From positions 31,312,001 through 31,372,000 of the forward strand of contig CM060733.1 of NCBI GenBank assembly GCA_030704615.1: a DNA stretch of 60,000 nt. Reading direction: 5' to 3'. Of the stretch, positions 40,742 through 53,642 are shown piece after piece. The notes under the pieces are model-generated. The model made no database searches and had not been told where the DNA came from. It saw nothing but the letters and a program-made list of their open reading frames with translations. The position numbers and the translations under genes are program-made. The stretch comes from Takakia lepidozioides. Lineage: Eukaryota; Streptophyta; Takakiopsida; Takakiales; Takakiaceae. Numbering within the stretch: the first letter of the stretch is position 1; the number at the start of each line of letters is the position of its first letter.

Positions 40742-42059
40742 TTAAACCTTATGTCTCAGTAGCTTCAAACTCCAAAGTGTGGTGCTTCCTACCACATCCC
40801 CCAACACAATATGTTTCTTAACATCGTTGAGATATGATAAAGGAGCGTTAGTGATGTATGTCTCTTTGATGTATATAGCTGCATACTGATCTGGCACGTC
40901 AGGGTAGCCCTCACTTACCTTGCAGCCTTGTAGAGAACATATAATCCCTGATCAAACCTTTGTCCGTTGGACATCACGTTAAGGAGCCGAACTTGGTCAC
41001 CCACCTTAAACTGTCATCCCAGCACCCACCAGCAAAAACATTGAGTGAAAATACCATGCACGCTAGACTACGGAGGTCCAAGCATTACAGTACTTAAGTA
41101 CCGGGAGGGGGGTTGCAGCTACTAATAGGGATGGAGGGAGGGAGGGGAGGGAGGAAGGGCAGGCATGAAGGTCTACAGTCAAAAAGTTGCAGCAAACAAT
41201 ATACACAAACACACACACACACATTTCAATTTCTTTCTCTCTACCTACCTACCCAAAAGGCTATGCCAAACACAAGGTCTTATGAGTACTTTCTGTACCT
41301 ACCCTTGGCAATAAACTGAAGTAAATCCCTCACAATGGTCTCCCACTAGATGCAGAGTCTATGACCACAAGGATATTGCAAACGTGAAGGATGGTAGTCT
41401 ACACTCCTGTGGCTAGATAAACAAAATTGGAAAAAGACATCCAAGGAATGTCATTGATATGTTGAGTACAAGGTCATGGACTTACATCAAGCTGACTTTC
41501 AGGCGGCTGCGAGAACTGCTTGAGAGGGCTACTTTTTAGCTCCTCTATTGACTTGTTGACAGCATGGAGCCGCTTCATCATAGGTCCCTATATCACAAAC
41601 CATTACAATTTCTTCAGTGGCATTATAACCTGAAATACGCTAGTTACACAGCTCACTCAAGAGAAACCCATAGCTCATGCAATTCACAAGCAACCCAAGA
41701 ATTCCAAATGTGGACCAACTTACAGTACATTGTTGTACCTTCTGACGATTACACTGAGCAGAATTGTAGGGCTGTTGTCCAAAGAGAGGCTCAGACTTCA
41801 GAAACTGTGGAATACTAGGAGTCTTGCTTGCCCTCTCCAAGAACGGCCACAACACATCGAGTAGATAGCCATCTTTTGGCCTTGATGATCGCATTTTCCA
41901 TGGCTCCGGATATATCCCACTAAATGGAGGATTGTTTGATGCCTTTCTTGGTGTGTCATCAACAAGAAGTGTCTTCAGGACCCCATTCTGGCCACTCTGC
42001 CCACACTCTTGAATGGTAGCAGCATATTCTTGACTAATATACTTCCTGGGCGCTATCAT
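40742..42059 (-). CDS. Unrecognised multi-exon gene or gene remnant
   Basis: Exon 1 is 42059-41739 (ATG; IAPRKYISQEYAATIQECG ... LLDVLWPFLERASKTPS; donor AAG|GTACAA). Exon 2 is 41587-41486 (PMMKRLHAVNKSIEELKSS; donor GAT|GTAAGT). Both are in phase 0, 107 and 34 codons. Exon 3 is 41010-40919 (FKVGDQVRLLNVMSNGQRF; donor AAG|GTAAGT). A final stretch, YPDVPDQYAAIYIKETYI to a stop at 40742, is open but two bases out of phase, so a frameshift or a missed splice is present. Clean consecutive splice sites argue for a host gene. VGDQVRL suggests a small beta-barrel domain; I do not recognise the family. Confidence 0.45.
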
Positions 42060-42916
42060 TTGAAACTAGCTGGTGAAGGTTAAGGTCTATGTATATTGTC
42101 GAAAAGTCAATTGACGTATGTTGTTCTGTTTGGGAGATTGGCGCAGTTCGATTGATTCAGGACAAATTATACCCGGCTCCCAAGCGTTATTGAAGGAACT
42201 GGGGAGACGAAGGGTTGCCTTTGGAGAGCCATATAATTGGAAGTTTTGAAACAACCATATTCTAGCCATGACCAAAGGTCGGAAGCTAGTTTAGCGTAGA
42301 GCAGATATAGGGTGCCATAGTGCCTTGTCATTGTCGCCACGTTTCGTCCTCGTCAAATTTCGTCCGACCTGCCCGAACTGCCCGAAATTGTTTGTAGCGT
42401 GAGGAAGGGATGACGATACCCGGTTCACACACCGATTTCAGAGGGAGATGAGGAGAAGCTTTGGAATGAACACTTTCCTGACCCCAGTCAATGGTGGGAC
42501 AATGGAGACAAAAAGATGAATGGTTTTCGTCATCGAACGAACTGTGAAAGAAGCGTGGAGTTCATTTTCAGAACATTGTCCCTGACTGTCCAGGTTAGGA
42601 AATTTTCCTGCCTTCATTCAATCAATGGTGGGATATGGTGGAAATGTACCTATATCTAAAGCTGACATGTACAGTTCCTTTTATAGCAAAACCACTTATA
42701 CACGTTTCAAATGCAAGCCAAGAATTCACAGTTACTATGGTTACCCTTCGAGAGGATTCTTGGAACTGACATTCATTTATCCTGTTTCGATGGCAGGAAA
42801 AATCCCTTACTACACAGTGCCATCTGTGCGGGAGGTCAAGTGAGCATGCCGAATCTGCAATTGTAGCTGACTGGAGCAAAGAGTTTGATGTGGAAACTCT
42901 GTTTAAGAATGAGGAG
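42060..42916. other. No supportable gene
   Basis: Short open stretches on both strands (for example 42625-42843 plus) lack family motifs or splice context. Nothing else recognised. Confidence 0.4.
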
Positions 42917-45784
42917 TCAGTTGTTATAGCTGGACTCCCTTCTCTGGTCGACACACTTCATGTATCTAGCCTTGTGCTTGATGTGAGTACCATCCGTTGT
43001 TTTCTTTTCCTTAAAGACCCATTTCGAGGTAATATGAGTCTTACCAAGAGGAAGATCAACAAGCTCCCAAGTAGCATTCTCCTTGATTGATGTCATCTCC
43101 TCCTCCATAGCATTAAGCCAGTCAGGATTTGTCACAGCTTCGCTGCAGGATTTGGGTTCCTCATCACACGTAGCAGAAGCAACATAATCCTCTAGCCACT
43201 TCGGAATTCTCGAGCTAGTTGTTGTCTTGGTTCAGAGATGAATGTACATGAGCAGATTGTACAGGAATGGACATTGATGAACTCGATGAACTATCACCAA
43301 ATTTATCAAAAGAGCTACAGTCTCTTTATGCAACAATGCAGACAGTGAGGCTGTAGAGATGTTATTACCAATAGAAGTTAGAGTTGGAGAATCCGCTCCT
43401 TGAAAATTGTCATTCCCAGGTTCCTCATGATGTGGAATTTCCACTGGCCTCATATCGTCTTTTCATTCCTCATGTGAAGATGTGGACTCTTCAGGTGCAG
43501 GCGAGACCGCTACCGTTTTAGGTACATGTTGTGTGTTAGTAAACCCAATTCTGGATTCGTCAATGTGAGCATCTCTGGACACAACTATCTTCTTTAGTGC
43601 AAGACAATAACACCGATAGCCCTTTGTCTCCAAGTCATATCTAAGGAAGACACCTTGAATTGCCCTGGCATCTATTTTTTTTTCTGTTCTCCTTTACAAT
43701 GTGGACAAAAACTAAGCTGCCAAAAGCCCTTAAATGACTCAGATCAGGAGGCTTACCCGTGAGTTTTTGAAATGGACTTGTCCCGGAATTTTCCTTTGTT
43801 GGAGACCTGTTCACCAAATAATTGGCAGTATTTACAGTCTTAGCCCAAAGATAGTTCGGTGCATGACTTCCTTGAGAAATACTGCAAGCTTGTTCCAGAA
43901 TGGTCTTGTTTTTTCTTTTCTGCGACACCATTGGAGTGTGGTGTATGTGCTTGCGTCAATTGTTGAGAAATGCCATGTGTGTCCAGAAACTCTTGGAATC
44001 CCTTAGAAGTAATTCCCTTCTTCTATCTGTACATAGAGTCTTGATTGAGACCTTCGGAAACCGCTTCTCTACCATGGCCTTATTTTTCTTAAAGCAAGAG
44101 AAGACCTCACTTTTCTCTCTTAGAAAGTACAACCATGTAAACCGGCTGTAATCATCAATTAGGATGAGAAAGTATCTCTTTACTCCATATGACTGGACTT
44201 GAAAAGGTCCACACACGTCAGAATGGACAAGCTGTAGAATTTCTGTTGCTCTTGTAGCAGATAATTTCGTGCTCTTTCTCTACATTATTTCCCTATTTAA
44301 CAGGCATCACATGTCCTTTCTATCAGTGGCAGATAAGGTATTCTTTTTGTCAACTTTCCAGTCGTGATGTGAGAGAGACTTCCGGAATTTAAATGGCCAA
44401 GTCTTCTATGCCAAAGGCTCACTAAGTTATTGACCTGTGATGAGAGCTTCGCTTCTGACAAGATGATTACCTCATTGCTTTGAGTGGAGGTGTCAAGTCT
44501 ATAAAGTCCATTACTCAGATCTCTAGTGTCATGTCCGATAGCCTTCCCTTCTTTGTCTATTAGAAGATACCTTTTAGAGTCAAAGATTGCTAGCAAACCC
44601 TTATCTGTCAAAGATCCCACTGAAATCAGATTCTTTTTTAGTCCTGGCACCTAGAGAATGTTGGTGAGCTTCTTTATTTCTCCACTTGGAAAATGGAAGG
44701 TTACATCACTTATTCCTTGGATTGCATGGGCCTCTCCCCCAGCTGCCTTGACACTATGAGATTCTATGACTGGCTGGATTTGATCTATGAGACTTGCATT
44801 GCCTGTCACATGTTTTATATCAAGGAACCATGGTTCTCCATTGAGTTCTACCAAGAGAGCTGCAAGTGTCTAATCAAACATCTCTGCTCCAGCATTGAAT
44901 CAGTAGTTGTTGCTGCCTGCTTGAAGCTATCTTCAGCGATGAAGGCTTGTGCAGATCCTGAAAAAGGTTGGGTAGGTCCATGCATAGAGGGTTGTGATGG
45001 TCCTACAACATCACATCCAGGTGGTACATACATTCCTTTCCCATTACTGGGGCATTGCCCCCAGAAATGACCCGGTTTGCCACATTTGTGACACAGTTGC
45101 CTCGAAACTGCCCGCCTCCCGATCGAGAGTTCCGTCTGTTCCGAAGCAGCGATCAAAATTTGACCACCAATGTCTCCTCATCACGTAGTCCTTTGTTCTG
45201 ACTCATGTACCTTGACTCCTCCAGTTGAAGTCTGCAGCTCAGCTCCTCGAAGGTTGGAAGATCTTTCTCAACTGAGATGATCCAAACCAGTGTTCCAAAG
45301 CTCTCGGGAAGAGCATTGATAATCTGTTCGACTATCATGTGTTCTTATGGAGTGTCTCAAAATTCTGCGAGTTGGTTGAGCTGATTTTTCACTTTGTGCA
45401 GAAAACTTTCCACAGTGGCACCTTCCTCCATCTTGAGTTGCAAAAACTTCCTGCGCACCATGAGCCGCCTGGGGTTGTTTTTGGTGCCATCTTCCTTAGA
45501 ATTTCCCAACATTATTTTGGGTCAGAAACATTGAGAATAAAAGGAATGACATGATCTTTGACAGAGAGTTTGAAAATGGCAAGAGCCTTTCTCTTCATCT
45601 TTCTGAGGCGACCTGCATCTTCAACACTCTCCTCCTCTTCACCTTCTGAGTCTGTGGGAGGATCAAGGATATCCCAAAAGTCCTCATTCTCAAGGATACT
45701 TTGGACTTTGAACTTCCAGAGAGAATAATTATTCATCCCATCGAGCTTGTTGTGCTTAAACAGGGAGAATTCAAGGTTAGACAT
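42917..45784 (-). pseudogene. Ty1/copia element, gag to truncated RT, decayed
   Basis: Read on the minus strand from ATG at 45784: gag (FKHNKLDGMNNYSLWKFKV), a CCHC knuckle (CHKCGKPGHFWGQC, near 45080), a damaged protease (WFLDIKHVTGN, near 44825), GAG-pre-integrase (LVSLWHRRLGHLNSGSL), integrase (MCGPFQVQSYG, LILIDDYSRFTWLYFL, then WAKTVNTANYLVNRSPT) and the RT start (WLNAMEEEMTSIKENATWEL) ending at about 42960. The order gag-protease-integrase-RT is copia. Most of RT, RNase H and the 3' LTR are missing, and several frameshifts are present. Confidence 0.9.
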
Positions 45785-46095
45785 TGTAAGACAAGATAAA
45801 AATAACTAAGCTAAGATCTGTGCTCCAAAACAAAATTCTAAGATGACAAGAATAAGAATGAAAGCAAGTTAAAAAAAAGATCAAGATGTGCTTAAAAAAA
45901 GAGATCTAGAATGACAAGGATAAGAGTATCTCAGCTATGCACGTTCTAGTTTATCGGAGACTTCACAACGATATCTGTTCACTTCTAGCGCAGTCATGAA
46001 CTATTCTCACAACATCAACCAGAGCACTATGGAGCAATGCTCCCACTATCATTGACCCACCAAGTGGAGCAATGCTCACACTAAACCAGAGGACC
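45785..46095. other. Leader or flank of the copia element
   Basis: A-rich repeats (AAAAAAAGATC, AAAAAAAGAGATC) and short direct words (GAGCAATGCTC twice near 46032-46080). No LTR end or primer site recognised. Confidence 0.3.
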
Positions 46096-46099
46096 CTTT

Positions 46100-46400
46100 G
46101 GGTGTGAACCCCTAACAAGTTGGCCTATTTGTGCCATCAAAACTCCAACATACTACCTCCAATGTCAGTGCACATTTCCATAAGTTTCTTAATGAAGGCC
46201 AGCCACCAGCCCTAACCTAACACCATGGCTTGCCATCGTCATGCACAGACATTTGACTTGGGAATATACTGTAAAAAATGTTCAATTCTACTGGATCCAT
46301 GGAACTTTCAATGAGGCAGACATCAAGTAAGGGGGATCCATTCTTCACAAAGCACATATGTGCTCGAATTATAGTGCTTGGAAAGAACAGTGCAGTTTTA
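46100..46400 (-). pseudogene. Third, decayed copy of the methyltransferase-like exon
   Basis: The minus strand encodes HMCFVKNGSPLLDVCLIES, MDPVELNIFYSIFP and DDGKPWC, then after a frame change AFIKKLMEMCTDIGGSMLEF. This parallels gene B FCFVKEH, DPLEYNVMFNH, SGKPWRY and AFIQTLMETCTDVEGRVLDV. The SAM-binding loop that should follow is destroyed. It lies about 33 kb from genes A and B and is far more decayed, so it is an older copy of the same family. Confidence 0.7.
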
Positions 46401-46946
46401 GAGGGCAGAGTTGTGGAAACCCCTAGCTTACTTGCAATTGTTTACAAGTGATACTTCTTTGCATCTATTGATATCATAGTGTAAGCTTTTGTATGCTAGC
46501 ATAAGTGAGGTGTTCTAGTAATAACCTTACATGCTTGTAGATGGAATTTTCCGATAACCTGAAGCATTTTTGTCCTCTGATGGTTAGCAAGTAGTTCTAT
46601 GAAGAGCTGATTTGCTGTATGAAAACAAGGCATCAAACTTCTGTCTAAAACATAATTCATAGTTTTTTCTTCATAAAACATAATCTTTTCTTCATAAAAC
46701 ATAAAACTAATCACTAATATCTTCCCCTCATAAAACAGAAAACCTAAACCTAATGGTTTTCCCCTCCTAAAACAGAAAGCACAATATTTTCCTCATAAAA
46801 CATAAAATGGGAAAAAGCAGGTAAATTGGTTCGTTTTACTACTTGTGTCATCATGCTTTGGTAGTGAGTTTCCATGATACTTCAAGTTACCAGATTAGTT
46901 CAACGTATGTAGTAAAAAGGTCGACGTGTTGCCGAAGCAAGCATAA

Positions 46947-46982
<36 letters not shown>

Positions 46983-47290
46983 ACTTGACCCAGAAGGGCT
47001 ACTGCCTTCAGATATATGTAATAAATAATATAATAAAATAGGGTTTTTTTTACTAGGTAATAAATCAAAATAAGCTCCTTGTGTTCCACTCGCCTTCTCA
47101 CTCTGATTGACCTGCACAAAAATTGTAACAATATATCAAAGCACAGCGATGAAGAAAGTGCTTTGTAGATTACTTTTGTTGAAGTCTGTAGATTGCTGAA
47201 GTAACCAATGAGATAGAAAAGAGCACATAAAGAGAAGTGAATTTGACATGTAATGTTCAAGTGGGCCCACCGCAAGGTCCTCGGACCTCC
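46401..47290. other. Non-coding stretch with TA microsatellite
   Basis: Contains repeated CATAAAACATAA words (46660-46810) and a (TA)n run (46950-46979). No gene supported. Confidence 0.5.
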
Positions 47291-47293
47291 TCA

Positions 47294-50200
47294 TCAAGAA
47301 GTACGGCTTCGAATCAACATTGGAAATCCATCTTTGGGGATGTAGGTCCTTTTCAGTTTGTAGTTGTCTGGGACTTCGTCAGCTCCCACCCGATCCCACC
47401 TGCCAAGCTAGTCTAGTACATTTTTTAAAATGCTGAAGACAACAAAATGAATGCTAATATCCTTGGGCCGAGAGTGGGTCCTTTGCAATGCACTACAAAA
47501 AGCCAGATCTAACTGAATAGTTGTATTATCAAACACGAGCGAAGAGTTGCTTATCTATGCTAAGTAAGGTTGTTGTCATATGTATAAAGAACACGAGCAA
47601 AGATATATATATATATATATATTACTATTACTATTTTACATCTCAATAAGAGCACATGATGCAACATTACATCACCAACCACAAATACAAAACTTGTAAT
47701 TAGTTCATAACAGTAAACATGTTACCTGCATTTGGCCACAAGGTGGTGTACTAGAAAGAGGGCCTGGGCTCGTGCCACGTCTTGTCCTGGGCATAAGTTT
47801 GCGCCCGCTCCGAAAGGCAAAAATGTGTTGGGTTTGGGAGGTGTCTTTTGACACATGGTAATAGTACACCAATCAATTCCATTTTGGATCCACGACGAGA
47901 AGCCAAATGACTTGGGCATATTTCCTTTGTTTCTTTACATGGTTCAATTGAAGTTGTTGATATTGAACAATACATGTCCTTCAATAATTCATACTTATGT
48001 GGTACCAGTGCCAATTTAGATACCTACTAAAGTAACATAAATGTATCAATTTAAATTAGAACAGCGTGAGGAGAGGTTAAATGAAAGGGGTTGATAATGT
48101 AATGCCCTGCATCATATTTCAAGTAACTTACTATATAAGTAACTAAGAAAAAAATAGTAACTATTTACTATTAGCGGTTTAATTTTTTTTTACTAGATCT
48201 TATGTTATTCTACTAGACACAAATTATCAATTCCTAGCATGTTGAAACTTCCTAATTGACATGACTCATCAACATACACACCAATGAAAGCTTTTGGACA
48301 CAAAAAATAGTCTTGACACGTAAAGGACAGTTGCCCACATATTCTCCATTGCCTGCAGAATCATGCAAAGTCTGACATAGCCAACAAATCCACGACATGT
48401 ACAATACACTGAACAGTTTTGGATAGAAACATACTTGGAACCTAGATGGCTTGAACATCAGCGGGTCTGGATAAATATTTGGGTCTGTATGAACAACAGC
48501 TACTGATCCCCATACGAACGAACCTTTTGGAATTTTGTAGCCTGCAGTCACATGTAATGATGTGCAATCACAAGTCACATATAAATACATGAGATGCATG
48601 GATTGAGCTTTGTACTAAACAAGTGAAATAGATATAGCAATATAATTTTAAAACTTCCGATTCTCCATTGCATCACGATCAAATTTATTGAAATTACATG
48701 TATGTGTGTCATACTTGTAGAGGACTTGTACATCCAGAATTGACGGCTATGGTGAAATATGGGTCCAAAGCATAAGATCGAGACTCTAGGTTGTGGTGAC
48801 TTAACGTACATCCGAGCTGCACCCGAAAATTCATCATTGTGCACTTTTTTTTGGTTCTAAGTTCAAGACTGATCATCTTGCATTTGAAGCAATCAATAAT
48901 TTAATAATAATTATACGATATATATAAACCAAGTATACCTTTAAAAGTAACAGTTTCGGCAGCTTGTCTTGATAGCACTAAGCCGAATGAATGAAGCCGC
49001 AGAACCTCATCAATTACCTATGAGGTCACATTGTTGCAGACATGTGTGCCTTAAGATACATGTAAATAGACAAGTTTCAGGAATTTCAAACACACAGTAA
49101 CAAAGAGGACAGAAATGACTCTTGACCTTCATCCACATGTATCACAATTGGAAATGTCCATGCTCCAAAGGTAAGTTGAATGAGAAAACATTTTGAAATA
49201 TGGATATAGAATACGTACTTGTACTGTAAGAGGCATAGATGATTTTATGTTGAACCATTTCAAGGAGTCATCTTCAAGCATTTTCTTTTGTACTCCATCC
49301 TGCTCTGCCTGCGCAAATCATTGTACACACCATACCAATCAAGCATTGAGACGTAACAACTTGGACTGTAATTTATGATCCAATTCATGTTCACATTGAT
49401 GATATACATTCATTAATTAAGAGCCGGGTAAGTCAGTTTAGATTTCACTTGGTTGTAATTTGGAGACTTCAAATGCTTATAATAAGCAAAATCTGAACTG
49501 ACATATGTTAGGCCAACAATTGTAGAATCATATGATTCTGTGGGCAACAATACCTGAATGGATTCTAGCACTCTTGGATAGTCGTGAAGATATTTGATAA
49601 TCCATGGAAGCATACTTGATATGGTAAACCTGAACGCAAAGAATGCTGCAAGGATGAAGCAGGCCATGTCATAATGTGAATGGTTGTGGGTCTTATCCGC
49701 CATTATGCAGCTTAAAAGGTCTTTTCGTTGGCATCCTTCTTCAATCCTCTTTGTTATGCATTTCTGAATGCGGCCAATAAATACTTCCCGAGCCTGAATA
49801 ATATAATCACAAATAGAAGAAACCATCCTTTTAGGCCAATTTGTATCCAAACCACGGCTGAACAATTAGTAATATAAATCATGCACAATAACTCCTCAAT
49901 AGTCACCATTCAAGAAGAGCAACGGGACACCGAAAGATTGAAGAGAGTGACTAGGATGGTGAAGGGGACCATCACCTTCAATGCCTTGTAGTAGGGGAAA
50001 GGGGGAAGATTGATTGGTACACTGAAAATCCCTCTTTTAATTATCTCCATCTCTTCCTGTACACCCTCTATTTCTTTGTCTGCCGTCTCCGTCCACGCAA
50101 GGTCCATATACGCAAGAGTGGTAAACTGCAAAACACCACTCACGCACATCACTCGCACAAAATATGTTTACTATCAGCAAGACTGGCATGTATAATGTTC

Positions 50201-51400
50201 AATGCATGACAAACTGCTGCTGCTAGACTCAGTGGAGAGATTCATCGGCTTTTGTGTGTAGGTACCTTAAGTGTCTCCCCAACTGCATTCACTCTCCCCA
50301 TCTGTATCCAAGTGTCAACTGCTTCACAAGCACGGCGGTTGATGTGTGGGAAACTATTGCGGAGATTCTGACCCGTGAATGTTGCCACTATTATCTTAAA
50401 GACATAATCTTGTGCAGCCGATCTAAGTTCTTCGTCAGTAACATTTCGTAGGAGCAATAGATTGAATATAAATTTAGGGTACACAGCCTGGAGCAAACGT
50501 TGAGCAGATGAAGCGAGAAACTTGATAGACTCAGGAGAGTTCAAGACGATGATGGGGTAGCCCAATATTGACATTCGGTAAAGCTCTCCACATCTGCAAG
50601 CAAGGTCCATCCACATCATAATTAGTTCGTCTAAGAGAAAACAATTCCACGCAGAGTGAATATTAAATTTTAGTGAACTCCTCACTGGGGACTAACTGGG
50701 GACGCAATATAGTTAGGTTTGTGCGGCAGTCAGACATCTCTAGACTCTAAGGCTTGCAGACTTTGCTTCTTAGTACCCCTCACTTGAGCAGATACATTCC
50801 GGCATCGCAAGAGAGATACTCTAGAGAGGCTTTTCAGTTTTGGCACAAAATAATAATTAAAAATAACATTGTCCGAAGTTTTCATAAATTTCCCCTTACA
50901 TGTTGAATTTTCAGATTCTTAATTTCAAAAACATATCACACATTCCTTCATTGTGTTGATTTTTTTTAAATTCAGCAATGGCATGTCAATACTTTTTTCT
51001 AGTCAAATAAATATTTGGCACTCAAGTACCAGGCTCATCTGATAGCTATATTCATGAACGAAATGCATGTGCATATTACCAAGAATCTATTAGGGTCTTG
51101 TCATGAATCATGCATTGGGGTGCATGACTGCTTAATTACAAATGTAAACCTGAGAAAGCGATCGCGAAGGAACGTATGTACTCCTTGCCACAAAATTCGA
51201 GGGCCTTCTCCAACAAAGGGCAGACTCCAGCTGATTGCAGGTACTAGCTTCACTGTCTCATTACTTGTAACAGTTTGTTTTCTGGAACTTCGGGATGCGA
51301 AGCTTGAAGCGAGTATTCCCAGCATCACGACCAGAATTGCCCATGCCCATCGTGAATCGGCAACCTCAACCTCCATCTCCCCTGGGGCAGCAACTTCCAT
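47294..51400 (-). CDS. Cytochrome P450, CYP85-clan type, about nine exons
   Basis: A membrane-bound mono-oxygenase, probably ER-anchored by WAWAILVVMLGILASSF after the start (ATG at 51400). Exons (minus): about 51400-51149; 50598-50265 (CGELYRMSILGYPIIVLNSP); 50133-49985 (INLPPFPYYKALK); 49796-49555 (I-helix); 49313-49224; 48990-48940 (VIDEVLRLHS, the ExxR helix); 48541-48433 (PDPLMFKPSRF, PERF-like); about 47853-47735 (FLPFGAGANLCPGQ, haem loop); 47402-47294 (WDRVGADEVPDNYKLKRTY, stop TGA). All junctions join in phase, giving about 500 residues, the normal length. Oddities: the I-helix reads FAFRFTISS where AGxDT is usual (Asp replaced by Phe), and the haem loop has Asn where Arg or His is usual. 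CYP85-clan members act on sterols, triterpenoids and diterpenoids. Substrate is unknown; the nearby cyclase makes a triterpenoid plausible. Confidence 0.85.
47600..47622. repeat. (TA)n microsatellite in the last P450 intron
   Basis: A run of AT/TA dinucleotides followed by ATTACTATTACTA, between the haem-loop exon and the last exon. Confidence 0.8.
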
Positions 51401-51415
51401 ACTATATATCTGCAA

Positions 51416-52860
51416 GGAGAACCATCAGAATATGTCATATGTCTAGTGAGCATACTTATAAAATTATAAATCTAGAGTAAGTCATCACATCAAAGAAAAC
51501 AATGAATATCCGAGCCTCTAGTTAGCTCAGGAGAATTCTTCAGAGAAGATTTGTGAAGTTGTACAGGCCACCTGCTGATCCATGTGGCCAATCCTCTCGA
51601 AAGTACCTACAAAGCACAAAGTTTTACGCTGTTGATGTACAAATAAGCTGTAAACCCTGCTATATTCGGTTGGTGGGCCCACACATACTTTACTGTCCTC
51701 CCAAAAAACGAATGATTCCAGCCGAAAACTGGAAATATGAGTGCTCCTAGCCTCAGAGAGCTCCTGCATCTGCCAAGAGTTGGACACATACTGACCACTT
51801 GAAATGCAAGCGTGTGGCGACCATCCAAGATTATCTCACGTGTGGCTAGGTGGACCAGATAGTAGGCCTCCAACATAGGCAATGGGTGCATTTAAAGCGG
51901 CCTGACCATGCATTCTGTGGCCAACCACGAGGCACTCTGTAGTGGGGGAATACAGACAAAGTGGTTGAATTGTGGAAAATATGCCAGACTATTTGACTCT
52001 CAACAATGCTCCACATGGACTTACCTCACAGGAACCTTAAGCTCATTCGAAAGAGCCGAGATGTAAAGGATTCAGTTTCCAATGCTTTTTTTGCAACATT
52101 TCAAAAATAGTGTCCCAGAAGTGATGGATGTTGATGACTCAATTAGATAAAACCAAGACATGCAGGCTTCCAATCTCTTCACACAACTGCCTGGCCTAGG
52201 GAGGAAACATATCCACATAATCAATGACCTTATTGATTTAGCTCGAAGCCTCTTCCACTTGAGGGCGGGCTTCCAGCCTCCCGCAACCTGGTCATGCAGA
52301 TCAAGTGACACATCTACGTGAGGGTGTGCTGCAGAGACTATCGTACAGACAGATCCCACTCAACCTATATATACAATCTTCTTCCCCCGTTATACTTATT
52401 GCAAGTTTGAGAGGTCAACGCCCATAGCTGTCCAAGCCATAATATGTTCCCACGTATTTATCCTCATGGCTAATGTGACTTGAACAGATTTAGGAAGTAG
52501 TGGTGTGCTCAACGTCATGCATTGTGGTCTACAAACTGAAGGTCTACGTCTTTCAAGCAAAGTGTGTGCTCCATCTGTGAGGGTATATCTAGATGAGAGG
52601 TTGTTCTCTTCCTCCAGATAAACTAATCGTAAGATAACACGACCACGGCTCCTAGGCTTTGGGAGGCAACGCAGTCATCTTAGACCGTAGCTAGGGGGAG
52701 CCATTCTATCAAGATGTGTTGGACCTTCCCTTAGACCTTCATAAGCATGATCAGATGGGCCTGCCCCAACCATTAAAGATCCTTCATAAGCTTAAATGGG
52801 TGAAATAAATCTCTAAAGCTTGTTTGATTTCTGTTGCTAGCAAAGCAACTGGTAGCATCC
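51416..52860. other. Intergenic, small coding-like pieces only
   Basis: Upstream of the P450. Minus-strand stretches such as LEAYYLVHLATREIILDG (about 51.8 kb) and VSAAHPHVDVSLDLHDQV (about 52.3 kb) look peptide-like but lack consistent splicing or family signature. Most likely remnants. No TATA box clearly tied to the P450 start was identified. Confidence 0.3.
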
Positions 52861-52894
52861 ATCAGAGAAAGGGAGAGGGTGGCATCAGTTCTCT

Positions 52895-53047
52895 TACCTG
52901 TGGTGAAGCAACCTCGAGGTGATGGAATTCAACTCGATCAGAAACTTTGAATACAGGTGTGCTTTCCCCCGACCAGACTGCAAACAAAATGATAGTTGCG
53001 GCCACGGAGCAACCTATCGTTGACTGCTTTAGTCCAAGAACCACCAT
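52895..53047 (-). CDS. Short first exon with signal-peptide-like start
   Basis: ATG at 53047; VVLGLKQSTIGCSVAATII then LFAVWSGESTPVFKVSDRV, ending at a clean donor (CCACAG|GTAAGAG) near 52898. About 50 residues: basic start, hydrophobic core, Ser-Gly-Glu, consistent with a secretory signal or anchor. The continuing exon is not identified, so this may be a gene remnant. It lies between the P450 and the cyclase. Confidence 0.3.
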
Positions 53048-53642
53048 AACACTTGCTTAGTTCGGTGCACGCCTCCCATGCCACTATCCTCCTCCCCATC
53101 TCTTGTACGCAAGACACCGGGTAGCTAGGACGACATCTAGACAGTCCAGTGAAAGTGACCTTATGTCCCTGCTCACAAATTGAAGTTAACGGTTGCCGGT
53201 CAAGTCTTCCTCTAACCAAAGTAGCTATGAGTTCTCTTGGCGTGCCGCAGTCCTCCGGATAAAGGCGGATAAAGGCGGATCGTAAGAACCCCTTTGTTCT
53301 CAATAAAGAGATGTCTGCATGCATGCAGTAATGGGCGAAAACCAGGTAGTCACACGCACACATTATCACATTCAGCAAGTAATCTATGGTAGGTAATCTC
53401 CAAAAGGATCTCACAAGTTTACACATGCTCAATAGTAGGGTCGCTCGGGCAACCAGTATTCCTGGGACTCTTTCTGGTTCGACAGTCCTATTCTGAGCTG
53501 GTGCGGAGCGCTAGCTTTGTAATTTAGATACGTATGTATACCTAGTCGACCCAACTTTAGAATTGACAGACATGCAAGCTTCCATAAGGAGTGTAACTAA
53601 AGACACCTCCCTTCTACCCAACTAAGGAATTGACGACAAGCT

